Shown here piece by piece: positions 45,694-57,166 of a stretch of DNA of 64,000 nt. Location: NCBI GenBank assembly GCA_022419385.1, contig JAJUBI010000003.1, positions 3,162,001-3,226,000 of the forward strand, given 5' to 3'. The position numbers and the translations under genes are program-made. Each line of letters begins with the position of its first letter. The stretch's first letter is position 1. This DNA comes from Paraconiothyrium sp. Pb-2020 (lineage: Eukaryota > Ascomycota > Dothideomycetes > Pleosporales > Didymosphaeriaceae). Below the pieces are notes generated by a model, which did not search any database, was not told where the DNA came from, and saw nothing but the letters and a program-made list of their open reading frames with translations.

Positions 45694-46930
45694 ATGTCTT
45701 CGCCGCCGCAAACGCCAACACAGAGACCAAATTCGTCTCACCGCCGCCGCCCCTCAAGTCTTGACATATCCCATACCACGCCCTCGTCCAAACGAAATTC
45801 TTTACGCCGACGGTCGTCCGGATATTCGACAATAACACCACGACTGTCACAGGAATTCGAACATCACAATCTCGATGGTGGTGGAGAGAGCGGTCGGGGG
45901 AATCTGGCCGACGAACTAGGGGAACTTGATGATTGGGACGAGGACGACGAAGACGTCGAGGGTGATTACGAGGATGAAGACGATCTGCCGCACGAGGGCG
46001 CGAACAACATCGGCGTAGCGCTGGATCATGATGGAGGCGTCGGCACCGTGACTGGGGTCAGGGATAGCGGCGTTGCAATGCAAACTTCTTCGCCTGCGGG
46101 AACGAGGCTCAGCCCACAATCTGCAGTCAAGAGTAGGAAACATCAGAGGCAGCATTCTTTATATGACGGATCGGACTACGGGGACGATTCAGATCTGGAG
46201 TCAAATGAGGGCTTCTCACCCGCCCTCGAAAACCGCATGGCTGCTATCGAAAGCCTGGCACGAAGGGGCATGGAAGAGAACGGCAGCGCAGCGGACGGTG
46301 TAGTCAAGCGGGTCACAGAACAATTACGAGATCTCGGAAGCCAGATCGGCATCGAGAACGGAGCCACGAGGTGAGTTGCTTCCCTAAGATCCGGACGAGT
46401 TCACCCCTGACCCAACCCGCAGACTGAAGACCGCCCACGACGCCCTCACTACACATCTCACCCACCAATCTCGAACATTGAACTCCGCCACTGCTATCAT
46501 GACTGGTCCCCGTGCCATCGTGCCTCCTGCCGAAGAGATCGAAGTTCTCCTCCCACTTATAGCTAATACACTCGAGCTCCTCCCGCATTCTTCCCCACAA
46601 GCCCTCATCGCCCTCTCTCAGCTTACGCTCTCAACACGCGAGCTGCTTGAACACTTCTCAAACGTATCAGACAGTCTGCATATGTCGCGACAGAAGGCGA
46701 ACGAGGCGAGTCGAAAGCTCAGGTCGAGCAAAGACCAGCTGGCAGAGTGGAAGAAAGATATGGACCTGCGCGAGTTGGGTATGGGTTACATTGACAATGG
46801 AGATTGGGACAGACGGTTACGCAATCGAGAAGTTGGCGCCGCTTGCGGTGACGTTGTCAACGGTTTTGAAGAAGTCTGTGGCATGTGGAGGAAAAAACTT
46901 TGTGAGGGTTTGGGTGTTGCGAGTGCGTAA
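45694..46930 (+). CDS. Acidic, partly helical fungal protein of unknown function
   Basis: Exons 45694-46370 and 46423-46930 (intron 52 nt) give 394 residues. Residues 1-50 are Ser/Arg/Pro-rich and basic, with RRRPSSL and RRRSSGY sites suited to basophilic kinases. Residues 60-100 are strongly acidic (DDWDEDDEDVEGDYEDEDD). From about residue 180 the sequence becomes helical: ENRMAAIESLARRGMEE, VTEQLRDLGSQIGIE, LPLIANTLELLPHSSPQALI, LSTRELLEHFSNVSDSLHMS, ending in a charged coiled-coil-like region (SRKLRSSKDQLAEWKKDMD). No catalytic motif, signal or membrane segment. A structural or complex-forming role is plausible. I do not recognise the family. Confidence 0.75.
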
Positions 46931-48423
46931 GATTCTTGCGCAACGTCATTGATTTTCTTATGTTTTGCAGACTTGATAACAAGTAGCTGACGGGCTTGAC
47001 GTGTAGGTGAAGATTACTCAGAAGAGACGGTATGCTCTCCTAGCGGGAACACAGGGACGGAAGTGGAAGACAAGGGGAAGAAGAACAAGCCCCAAAATTT
47101 CAGTAGTCCATTTCGGACGCAGTATAGGAACTTCGACCCCGGAGTGCATGATTGCGAATGATAGATTGTTGGGAGATGGTATCAAGCATAGGCTGTCAAA
47201 GGTTTAGATCCCAGCATTGGAGTTGGCATCTGAAGGTAGTTCGGCGTGAACATGTTGGGTTTTCTGTTTGTTGCACGTAATACCCCTATACATGAATATT
47301 GAAGGTCTAGCGTTCGTAGATCTCGTCCGGCAGAGCGCCGGATAGTTACACCATGTCGATAAATAGATTAGGCGATTCACCGTGAACACATAGGACCACT
47401 AAATGCATACAAGAAGTGTTTTCCTTTGTCTCCGATAGGAATATTGGCAAACAGAGACTATGCGTGCGTTGGTAGACAATCAATGTAACCTAAGAGAACC
47501 CAAGACAAATTCTTGTGCAGAAGGAGGGGGATGCCAGTCCACCCGTGACATAATTCCGGAAGCGTTTGACACCCCGTCACCCAGTCCCATTTGGTACCAG
47601 TTTCCATGCGGTTCACTGCGAGCTGTGTATCCGGCGTCTATTACGGCATTCGCTGCGAGCTTTTGACCAGATCAGACACTGATGGCTTTGCAATTCGGCC
47701 CTCGTTCCTGGCCATGGCCCCAAGGAGAATTTGGATACTAACGGCAATGCGTACCCATCGCCTTTGTTCACTTTCTCACACTCGCGCCTTCTCTTCTCGA
47801 TTAGTTTATGCGCGCCATGAGTGATCTTCATACACTACTACCTGGAGGAACTGTTGCTGTGAATGTTAGCGGCGTTGAGCATGATTTACGCTGCATGATA
47901 ACTTTGATAAACGCTGGGTGCAGTATTGGCGGTGCATGTATCATTTGCGTCTAAAGTTGTTTTGACAGCACTAATATATGGCGGTTGTCAGAGTCGTAAA
48001 GATATATTAAAGTTGGAAAAGCACCTTCTTGCCGAAGATGATATCCACTACAATATTATGCATTAGACCTGCATTGGTCCTCTGTGCCCTCTGGAACGAT
48101 GACGCTAAGATTGTGACATAGTGTTGTACAAAAGCCGCCATGTAATAGCACCCTCCGCCTGGAAAGTGTGTAAAACGGACAATTACGTACTAAATTGCGT
48201 TCTGACCCAGCTTACAGATGATTTACAGATCAACACCGTGCGAAAAATGATGCAAAGCAATAAAGTGGCACAGGGAGAGGTAGTGTCGTAGGTCTCTGGG
48301 TTATGATGCGAGACCTCGGCTTAGAATCGTAGAGAAGGCATGTACATCAATTTACTCATCCCTTTCTACCCTCTCGTACGTTTCAGTGAATGCCAGCTAT
48401 AACAGACTTGTCCAAACTACTCT
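46931..48423. other. Gene-free stretch
   Basis: No gene seen. Rather AT-rich between 47860 and 48400. Short frames at 47007-47831 have no features. Confidence 0.55.
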
Positions 48424-49327
48424 TCATTGCTGCTTTCCTCGTAGGCTCAATGGCCATACACACAGCCCTCCGCAATCTGCACCCCCATACAATGGATCGC
48501 AGTCGTCACGCGGATCGTCCTCACATACTTGAGCCTTAATGTCGCAAGCGAATCCTGCAAATCCGCCGCATAATTTATCCTTCACACAGATACCCGACTG
48601 ATCGCACGCCGGCCCGCATCCGTCTTTGTATGGATCTTTGATGCAAACTTCGCCAGAGCCGCACTCGCCGTAATTGGCACGGCCGCCGCCGCATGGAGCG
48701 TGGGTGCCGGTCAGCTGGGGAGTGTACGCTGCAGTAAAGGCTTGGTCGGCTTTGCTGACGATTGAGGGCGTCTCCATGGGAGGACATGCCTGGTTGTAGG
48801 TCAGTGACTGCTTAAAAGACGTAAACGAGTAATCGCTATGTACCTGCATATCCGGCTGTACTCCCCCGCATTGGTTAAAACAACGCTGCTTCTGTGCATT
48901 TTCGCAATAGCATGATTCTGGCCACATTTGCGCACAGAAACCCTGTTCGCACGGGCACATTGCATCGGCCTGTACTTCTGGGCTGGGCGATGGAGTGGGC
49001 GATGGAGTGGGCGATGGAGTGGGCGGATTCGTCGAGCAGGGCTACGCAGCGTCAATCTATACTGTGTCGCCATGATATGTAGTTGAGTACTGACAAGATA
49101 AGTAGGTTTGTAGGTTGGACAAGCCCTCTTGCACATTGTTTCGCGGGAGTTAAGGCATTGGCAAAGATCCTGAACAACAGGTCAGTTATCTTATTATCAT
49201 TTTGGAACAAGGAGCGTACGGCGGCATTGCTAGCTGGACATTTGACAAGTGGACATTCGCAGGCTGACGTAGGCCTTTGCGCCGATGTGAGTGTTCCTAG
49301 TAGAGACCAGAGTAGGAATGCCTTCAT
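48424..49327 (-). CDS. Secreted cysteine-rich protein with TPSP-repeat linker
   Basis: Exons 49220-49327, 49095-49169, 48844-49041 and 48424-48789 (introns 50, 53 and 54 nt, all phase 0) give 248 residues. The N-terminus MKAFLLWSLLGTLTSAQ is a clear secretion signal. Three Cys-rich modules follow: CECPLVKCPASNAADLCQCL with TMCKRACPTYK; then a linker of repeated TPSP units; then MCPCEQGFCAQMWPESCYCE and QRCFNQCGG. The C-terminal part has CGGGRANYGECGSGEVC and CGGFAGFACDIKAQVCEDDP then GGADCGGLCV, a pattern seen in fungal extracellular proteins. Even cysteine spacing implies disulfide knots. Likely an extracellular or wall protein, possibly effector-like. No enzyme motif. Start chosen from the signal peptide. 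Confidence 0.82.
48986..49024 (-). repeat. 12-bp tandem repeat encoding the TPSP linker
   Basis: TGGGCGATGGAG (plus strand) is repeated three times almost without change, plus a partial copy. It encodes alternating Thr-Pro-Ser-Pro on the minus strand between two Cys-rich modules of the secreted protein. Confidence 0.9.
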
Positions 49328-50300
49328 GGTGGTGATGTAGGAAATATTGCACGCCGAGCCAAGCTTGTAGTGACCTAAGAGTCAAACGTATGGAAGAAAG
49401 AGCAGGGCTACCCATCCGCTCTTACCTGCAGTCCACCTATATATTAGCTGTGCAGCTTGCTGCCAAGCCTCATAAACACCCCTAATTTGGCCATTGACGT
49501 CTTTGCATCCGATCACGAGCTATGCGATTCCGAGTTGGCTTTAGTCTTTTCCAACCTAGGTATTTGTGTCCCAGCTTGGGCCAGCTACCTACCTAGGTAG
49601 TGGCTGCGTTGCATTCCAAGACGCGAAGGCAACCCTGGGGGAAACTACACGCGTTGAGCTAGGAATGCTAACGCCAAAGCAAATGTCGGGAAGCAACGCA
49701 AGGGGTGACTAAGAATAGATCGGAAGAATAGTTTAAGCTGACCTCGTGTCTGCGCAACCCAACTTAATTATCCAGAGGGATCTGCCTGATTGTCGACGAT
49801 TCATACATAAACGTAAACGGCATTGTCTGACGCTTGTGTTTTCAGTTCAGATCATATCTCATAGATCCAAGAACTCCCTAATGAAGGACCCTGATGTGGT
49901 GATTGGCCAAGCCGTGGCGCTCTCGTTCCAATCTTGACGACCCGAGGTCCCCGAGTTAGCTCATATCTAGCCAGGCGCCGATTGACCGGTAAGAACCTTT
50001 CTGACATGGTTAATGGTACGTTGAAGCAACGCCGAGAAAGATCACTGCTAGAGGCGGATGGGCGAACGTGTGACAGAAGAACGCGGTCGCGGATACGGAG
50101 GATGCCGTTGCGTTGCGCAAAGCGAAATTCGATGATATCGGGATGAACCGAGAGGTCGACTTGGTCGCCATCTGTAAGAAATTCACCGCACCGTACTGAA
50201 CAGTCCTTGCTCTTACCCACGTGCCTTGGGTGGTACGTCGTGCTGGAACGATTGACTTGCATTCGCATAAAAACCAAGATACAAGCCTATGAGACTTGAT
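49328..50300. other. Intergenic region with a CTACCTAGGTAG palindrome
   Basis: No gene seen. At about 49588-49600 the sequence contains the perfect 12-bp palindrome CTACCTAGGTAG next to another copy of CCTAGGTA near 49555. The minus-strand frame 49852-50277 has no family features. Confidence 0.5.
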
Positions 50301-51767
50301 TTACCAGCTACTCAGGGCATCTATACTTGTCTTTACCATGCTTCGAACTTGCTTCCAGCGCCGTAGTAGGGTATCTTTTTGTGCTGTCTTTACTTCTCCA
50401 CCAACTTTTAGCTCTTCCACTTCCTCTATAGTCTCCATGATCTGCCTCTCGTATTTGGCTAAAAGCCCTATTACGTATTCATTTACCTTTCCTTGGTCGC
50501 CCGCTCCCTCATCGGTCCCGCTCACGAAAGCCGTATATCGCCGCGATGGCAGCGTCAACAATCGTACGACGGCCTGAGTGCGGTGGCATATTGTCGGGGT
50601 CATCGATGAAAGCGTATAGGAACCGTAGTAACCATCTTCCTTCAGTATTCCGGCCTGCTCAGACGAGAGCTGCGGGAGTATAAGATGATCTAAAGTTACG
50701 GAATCGCATCCGTTGGTGTCCAGTATGAAGCCATACTCCACGAGCAGGAAATCATTCGAATGTGAGCCATACGAGATGTACACTTCTTCGCCGGCTTTGT
50801 AGGCGCGATCGGCAGTGAACGAGTAGCCTTTTGCATCAGCCTTAGGTTCGCAACCTTTCTCCGAGTGATTGAAGTAGTCTATGAAGGGACACATGGCGTA
50901 GCAGTCGTCTGCTGTCAACTGTTGGCGCTTCCTTGGAAGACGCGGATGTGCATTCGGAAGATCAGGGTAATCCCAGTAGAAGGTACGTGTGTTGACGATA
51001 AGCCATGTATAGGTGAAGAGAGTTTTTGGGATGGAAGGGTGGATGGCGTGCATATCAACATAGTCTCTTTCGAGCTTCGAGCGCTGGGCTGTGAGAAGGA
51101 CTGCGATGCATTAGCTGATTACTGTTTCATTCGTCATTGTCAAGTATAGCCTGAACAATATCGTTTCCAGGCCATTGATCCAACGCTGTAGAGCTATTAC
51201 GACTCTACGTATCGTCTTGACTTACCATTCGCAGCATGTGGTAGCAGATCCTGCAGCTTCCTCGACCAGTGCAGTGGAAGGATACTGGTGAACTCATCCT
51301 GGTTTGGCCAGACGTCCCGCCAAGGTCGATGTTGGAAGGCCTCGTCTGCGTAGTGAAGAGCTAGATACGTAGCTAAACGGGCCTGTATTGAAATCTTGGA
51401 CGGGAACTTGAGCGCTTGTATTGCTTGTTGCGCAACGGTAATAAGTGACGTGTTGCGCACGTGCACAATTTGGTCTCCTTTCTTGAACACTTAGTAGATG
51501 GTCTCTAATTCAGCAGCGGCTGCAAGTCACGGTGCTTGTGCAGCCGATCGATCTCAAGCCAATCATGAGGTGACTCGCTTCATTCTAACCGACTCCTCGC
51601 GAGCCTTAATAATTTAGGAAACTAACCTTGATATCTGATGCGGCTACGATCCCCATTCCGCGATCCTTGAATTTGGCAGGAGCGATACCATTGATGTCCA
51701 CGCCGTTCAATTGTGCCCACTCAATGAAACGAGTGTGCTCCTCTCCTGGGTCCATAGCGGCGGCCAT
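50301..51767 (-). CDS. SET-domain protein lysine methyltransferase (SETD3/LSMT-like)
   Basis: Exons 51627-51767, 51226-51481 and 50301-51100 give 398 residues. The start MAAAMDPGEEHTRFIEWAQ is followed by GVDINGIAPAKFKDRGMGIV, the opening of the SET fold in this group, then KKGDQIVHVRNTSLITV. The core SET motifs are in the last exon: AMCPFIDYFNHSEKGCEP (the NHS SAM-binding segment) and YKAGEEVYISYGSHSNDFLL (catalytic Tyr region). A helical C-terminal substrate-binding domain follows (IGLLAKYERQIMETIEEVEEL). Such enzymes methylate cytosolic or ribosomal proteins rather than histones. The introns (145 and 125 nt) are longer than elsewhere in the window. The substrate cannot be told from the sequence. 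Confidence 0.87.
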
Positions 51768-52208
51768 AGCCCGCAGAAAGGCTTGTGTGAGTATCGTGGG
51801 ACCTGGAGAAACCTGAGCACAGAATCTGTCACCAGGCGTCGGTTGAAACCTCGTGACCCACGAGATGTAAATGCCTCCTAATGATCTAGCAGGTTACTTA
51901 GGATTTTTCAGCCAAGCTTTAGTGGACCACCGAGGATGGCTTGTGGCGGAGGAATTCCCGATCTCCAAAGTTATTTGAAGTTGTCCAGTGTGGTAAGATC
52001 CGAGCCTGAGAGTTTCCGTTCTGGAAGTCGAGCGTTGCTGGGATTAGGCTGTGAGTCAAGCAAAGCATGAGAGCTGCATTGAAGTGTGGCGTAATTGATG
52101 GCGCACGCTATCGATAAGGAGTGGCTGAAGCTGTTGAACCACTATTTGGGATCGGACGATGCATGATGCACGTTTCGCGTTGCCTCTGTCACCTCCACCT
52201 CGCTCTCG
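51768..52208. other. Divergent promoter region between SET-domain gene and COQ4
   Basis: No gene seen. The two genes point away from each other. Confidence 0.55.
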
Positions 52209-53136
52209 ATGGCGAGACCTTTAAGGCGGCCTATTGCGGCCTTGGTTCCTGCTTCTCCCCAGGTTACCTCTCATGCTTCACACCTGGCTTGTAGTTACCG
52301 ATGCTTCTCCGTGCTCAACCGGCCGCAGTCGAACTATGAAGGCCACATCCCGCTCACACGGACAGAGAGACTAGGGTTGGCAGTAGGCTCAGGGCTGCTG
52401 AGCTTTTTGGACCCTCGGAGAGGAGGTCAGATTCTTCAGCAAACAGGCGACGGCGTGCAACTGGCTAAATCTCTTAGATCTCATTGCGGCATTCGGCGAA
52501 GCCACTGCCCAACCGCACTTCATTTATCGTCTCCGTGACCGCATGCTCCTACACCCGACGGGCCGGAGAATCCTGCGCGACAGACCACGCTTGACATCCA
52601 CCTCGCTCGATATCCCACGGCTCCGTTCATTACCCAAGAATACCGTAGGTTATGTCTACACCGAATGGCTGGATCGCGAGGGCGTATCACCCGATACACG
52701 AGCCCCAGTACGATACATTGATGACGAAGAATGCGCATACGTCATGCAGCGTTACCGCGAGTGCCATGACTTCTACCACGCACTTGTAGGCCTTCCTGTG
52801 TTTCGTGAAGGCGAAGTCGCGCTCAAGGCTTTTGAATTCGCCAATACAGGACTACCTATGACTGGATTAGCTGTCCTCAGCGCTTTCACACTCAAGAAAG
52901 GGGAGTGGAGAAGATTCTGGGACATTTATGGGCCTTGGGCGGTACGAAACGGCGTAAAAAGTGACGATGTGATAAACGTGTACTGGGAAGAAGAGCTCGA
53001 GTCCGACGTAGATGAGCTCAGGACAAGGCTCGGAATCGAGAAGCCACCGGACCTCAGGGATATGAGGAAAGCTGCACGCGAGGCGAGGAAAAGGGAGAAG
53101 ACTGCTAGGGAAGCCGCTGCCGGTGCGGCTGTATGA
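52209..53136 (+). CDS. COQ4: Ubiquinone biosynthesis protein COQ4
   Basis: Mitochondrial matrix-side protein of the coenzyme Q synthome. Exons 52209-52425 and 52478-53136 (intron 52 nt) give 291 residues. The N-terminus MARPLRRPIAALVPASPQ is an Arg-rich mitochondrial presequence. Then HIPLTRTERLGLAVGSGLLS, and across the intron RRGDLIAAFGEATAQPHFIY, both family blocks. The conserved metal-binding motif HDxxH-x11-E is present: HDFYHALVGLPVFREGE. The C-terminus adds a charged Ala/Lys/Arg helix (MRKAAREARKREKTAREA), seen in many fungal Coq4 proteins. Without the intron the frame ends prematurely at 52538. Identification is secure. Confidence 0.95.
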
Positions 53137-55083
53137 TACCTCCTGTTTAATGGATCTTACTCATTGAGGTCTAAAACGTGGTTCGAGAAAAACCTATAAT
53201 AGGGGCGAACAGCTTCTAGAGCATAAACATGGGATCACTCTCAACCTCATCAAGGAGCTTTGTGCATTGTTGTCTTGTTAGTGTTCCATCCTACCTCCCT
53301 CTAAGCCTGTCGTACACATCAACCTTCACCTGTTTATATAACCAACTACGAACCGGTCGAATTTTACATCGCTATCATTAACCTACACGTATGTCAGCAT
53401 TTTGCCGGTCAGGTGGACTCACTCATGACTATCTTCGACTCTAAAGCTGAAAGTATAGACCAATATAGATGGAAAGGGAGGGCTGTCTGGGAATTGATCC
53501 GACCTCGTAAGTTGCTCACACCAAGCATGGCGAAGAGGAGTCTGAATGTGCGGGGCGATCCAACACTTCAACTAGAACGCTATCGAGTGTTAACAAAAGA
53601 AAAAGAGCTTGGCATGGCTGGGCAAGACTTGGTTCAACTCCTTAAGAATACTTACTATCTATTTCCTAAACTTGTATCAACAGTTTTACAGAGGAAAAAG
53701 AACTAATCTGTCAAAATATAGTCTTTCACTTTCTTCAATAATTATTGGGTGATGGGCTTGCTGTTATTAGACAACCTCCTGGCTCCATCTGAGTTCTTCA
53801 GGTGCTTAACGTCCATTAAGTTGCCCTCTAATCCTACTTTCCTATGTATGTATCAGCTTTTCTTCAGGGGAAGAGAACTTACTATCAGATGCCGTCTGAA
53901 AGCCCTAACATGTGGTCAGCAGGATCAAAGGGGAGTTAAACTTACCTGAGCTTGTAGTCGCCCTATGCGCTCGCACCGTGAACATTCTCCAACAGCTCCA
54001 AGTCCTCTGAAGCCCTACTCTTCGAGCTAGCTGAGTATATCCGTGTATCGCCTGTCCAGACATTGGATTGACAGGTGACTCTAGAGGCACATGTTTCATA
54101 CCTGGGAAATTGAGTCCTCACACGAAAGTCTTCTAGATAACGCCATCACCAAACAGGGTTGAGACGATTCACAGCACTCGGATCTTGGTCACGTGGTTGT
54201 TCGAGATCCGATATGCGAAAGATGTGTAACGACGGGAAATCGGATCGTCGCTTGGAAGCCTTGCAAAGAACCTCATCATCTAGGGATAACATCACACGGG
54301 AGATGTAATGTGAGCTACCTGTTTGCTCGGGCGGCTGCATGCACTTTTGTTCAAGGCGTGGTCGTGGATGCCTGGCATGTTAGCGGGTATCTAATGGCCT
54401 ATGGGTGGACATGTTGTAAGTCGTGTTAGTACCTCATGGTTGAGCTCTATGGTTGTGGTACTTTATGAGATACACGCTTCTTATAGACTGGTGGAAGTAG
54501 AAGAAGAGTGCTGTCTGAATGGACGCTCTCTCAACCAACATTGTATTATGCTATATTTAGCCGAATTATTTAGGTACGTTTGTACAAGGCAAGCATTATG
54601 CTTGGAGCACGTTTTGACACGGGCTTTGTTCGCAGGACATTTGTATACATGGTGTAGACACAACACGAGGATGGCTTGTTCCGTGCGGCTATCGATATCC
54701 TCCACAAGTCCTCATCCTCATACCCGAAGCAACGCTAACGCGATAGGTGACGCACTACTCGTCCATGCTGACCAATAGAGTGCTGGCTTTCTCCGGATGT
54801 TCACGCAATTGGAACACGCCAAAAATGTCGTCTGCCATGCTTACGATCGGTCTTGCGCTCTCTACAGATGCACCTGGGGAAGCTCGGGAACCCGGATCAG
54901 AGCTCAAATTGCCCGCATCTCTAAATTTCTCCAATGTCTGCTCACAGAAGTATGAGTTTCGCACGAGCTCATTCGTTTTCTTCAAAGGCGCAGTCTTTAC
55001 TTTAGACGCCAAACATTTCTTGCAAATTTCCCTCCGAAATTTAGCTTTCTTGCATGCCTTCGAATCATCGGACGAGCTTGAAC
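53137..55083. other. AT-richer gene-free stretch before the P450 gene
   Basis: No supportable gene. Frames 53413-53706 and 53749-53949 (plus) encode Lys/Leu-rich sequence without a recognisable domain. This stretch separates the housekeeping genes from the accessory P450/regulator/cyclase/MFS group. It may contain decayed sequence, but I could not identify a source. Confidence 0.5.
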
Positions 55084-56788
55084 ATGGGACATCTTGATCA
55101 CGGAATGCATTACGCTGAGAACAGGCTGTTCATCCTCTTTGGAGGGAGCAGTGCATTTGGGATACTGTACATCGTTGGAATAGTAATCTACCGCTTGTAC
55201 TTCCACCCGTTGGCGAAGTATCCAGGCCCGTTTCTCAATCGTGTCTCTCAGGTGAGTTGTTGCACCATGAGCTCGAGTATGATAGACTTTTGTGCTCTCC
55301 CTAGTGGATAACCATGAGAAACAACCTCTCCTTTGTCCCTGTATGACTGGCTGATCTTCCTCAGTTTCCGGCCATATACGCTGTGATTGTGGGTCGATTG
55401 CCGATGCACACAAAAACTATACATGACAAGTATGGGCCCGTCATACGTCTGAGCCCAAATGAGCTATCATTCAATACGCCCGAGGCATGGGAGGATATAT
55501 ATGGCCTCCGGCCGGGACGACCCGACCTATCAAAAGATCCTATCCATGTTGGTTCTGTTGACCCTGTACCGGGTGTCTCCACGATCTCCATGGCTGATAA
55601 TGAGACACATGCACGCCAGCGCCGCGCTCTTTCTCATGGCTTCTCTCAACAAGCCCTCTGGGGACAGGAAGAGATTGTTCAATCCTTTGTCACGAAGCTC
55701 ATGAATAACGTTGAAAGCTTCGCCCAACAGAAGAAGAGCTTTAATATTGTGGACTGGTTCAACTTCATGACCTTTGATGTCATTGGTGACCTCGCTTTCG
55801 GTGAATCTTTTGGTTGCCTTGAGAAAGGAGATTTCCACTTCTGGATCACCCTGATCTTCCGCGCTGTACAGGCAGGAGCTGTTGAGACTGCGACAAGGCG
55901 GGTCGCAACACCTGGCTCCCCTCTTCAGCAATACCTCATGAAATGGATCCCTAACGAGATGCGCAAGCAGCGTAAGGACCACCTAGCCTACAGCAGAGAG
56001 AAGGTACTCAAGCGGCTCGCGGACACAACAACGGAAAGGAAGGATTTCGTGCACTACATTGTGCGCCAGAGCAAGAAGATCGACCTATCACGGGACGAAA
56101 TCATCGTCAACGGCGCGTTGTTCATCGTCGCAGGCAGTGAAACTACAGCCATGACTCTCTCCGCGACGGTGAATTTCATGATGGCGCATCCAACTAAATT
56201 CGCCAAGCTAAAGGAGGAGATACGCAGTACATTTGCGCGCGAGGAGGATATTAGGGTGGACAAAGTAACAGATCTACAGTTCTTGAATGCTTGCATCGAC
56301 GAGACGCTTCGACTGCTGCCTCCTGCGCCGATCGGCTTCTTGCGATCAGTGCCTGTGGGTGGCGATACAATCGACGGGCAGTATCTGCCGGGAGGTGTAT
56401 GTCTTCGTTTAAGTTAACCTAGGAATGTAATGAAACTAACGACGTATAGACGACAGTGTCAGTGAGCACGTGGTGTGCAGCCCACAGCGCCGACAACTTC
56501 CAAAACCCTGATGACTTCATCCCTGAGCGATGGTACGAGCCAGCGTACGCCAATGACAAGAAGCTAGCCAGTCGGCCATTTTCTATGGGCCCACGAGGGT
56601 GCATTGGTAAAAATCTCGCGTACATGGAGTTACGACTTGGTCTAAGCCGCCTCTTCTGGCGCTACGACGTGGAGAGCGTTGATGGTGCACCAGACTGGGC
56701 GACAGAGGGCCAAATGAAGAACATGGTAGCATATTCGACGTGGGTGAAGCCTGAGCTCAATGTCAGGGTGATTCCTGTTGTACGATGA
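55084..56788 (+). CDS. Cytochrome P450 monooxygenase
   Basis: Membrane-anchored heme monooxygenase. Exons 55084-55251, 55365-56396 and 56450-56788 give 512 residues (522 if ATG 55054 is used). An N-terminal anchor helix (LFILFGGSSAFGILYIVGIV) is followed by FHPLAKYPGPFLNRVS, the proline hinge. Further motifs: YGPVIRLSPNELSF, the I-helix oxygen-activation site FIVAGSETTAMTLS, K-helix ETLRLLPP, the PERF region FIPERWYEP, and the heme loop FSMGPRGCIGKNLAYMELRL with the Cys ligand. It resembles fungal families that modify isotrichodermin-like or other secondary metabolites, but substrate cannot be assigned. The gene is first of four adjacent plus-strand genes with a regulator, cyclase and exporter, implying a shared pathway. 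Confidence 0.94.
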
Positions 56789-57166
56789 CCGAGGTCGCAG
56801 TTTTGATAGATAGTGATTGCGGAAGTCAAACGAACAAGGCAGTTGCTATTCCTCACGCTATGTTCTCCGTGTAGTGTTACTCAACGGCTTTTAAGACATC
56901 CCTTGAACAGTGTCCACCCTGGCGACGACAGAGGCATCGTTCGATGAGGATAATAGAAAATACCCATAGATGGGGAAATACCACAAAGAGGCGAATGGGC
57001 AAGATGCGGGGAACGCCAAACGCCAGCGCCACCCTAACCCACCCTCCGCAACCGAGCGGAGGTAGGCGGACGGGACGGCTGCCAGGTTCCGACTGAGCAC
57101 CTCCAAAGCTGAGCTGTGCGCCGGCCACGGCACCTGCAGACATCATCTCCAATGATCCTGAGACCC
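56789..57166. other. Intergenic region between P450 and Zn2Cys6 genes
   Basis: No gene seen; an in-frame ATG at 57116 could extend the regulator by 17 residues. The minus-strand frames here are shadows. Confidence 0.5.

Noticed and set aside
53413..53706. 97-codon plus frame as a transposon or gene remnant
   Set aside because: Lys/Leu-rich sequence without transposase, integrase or reverse-transcriptase motifs; cannot be assigned.
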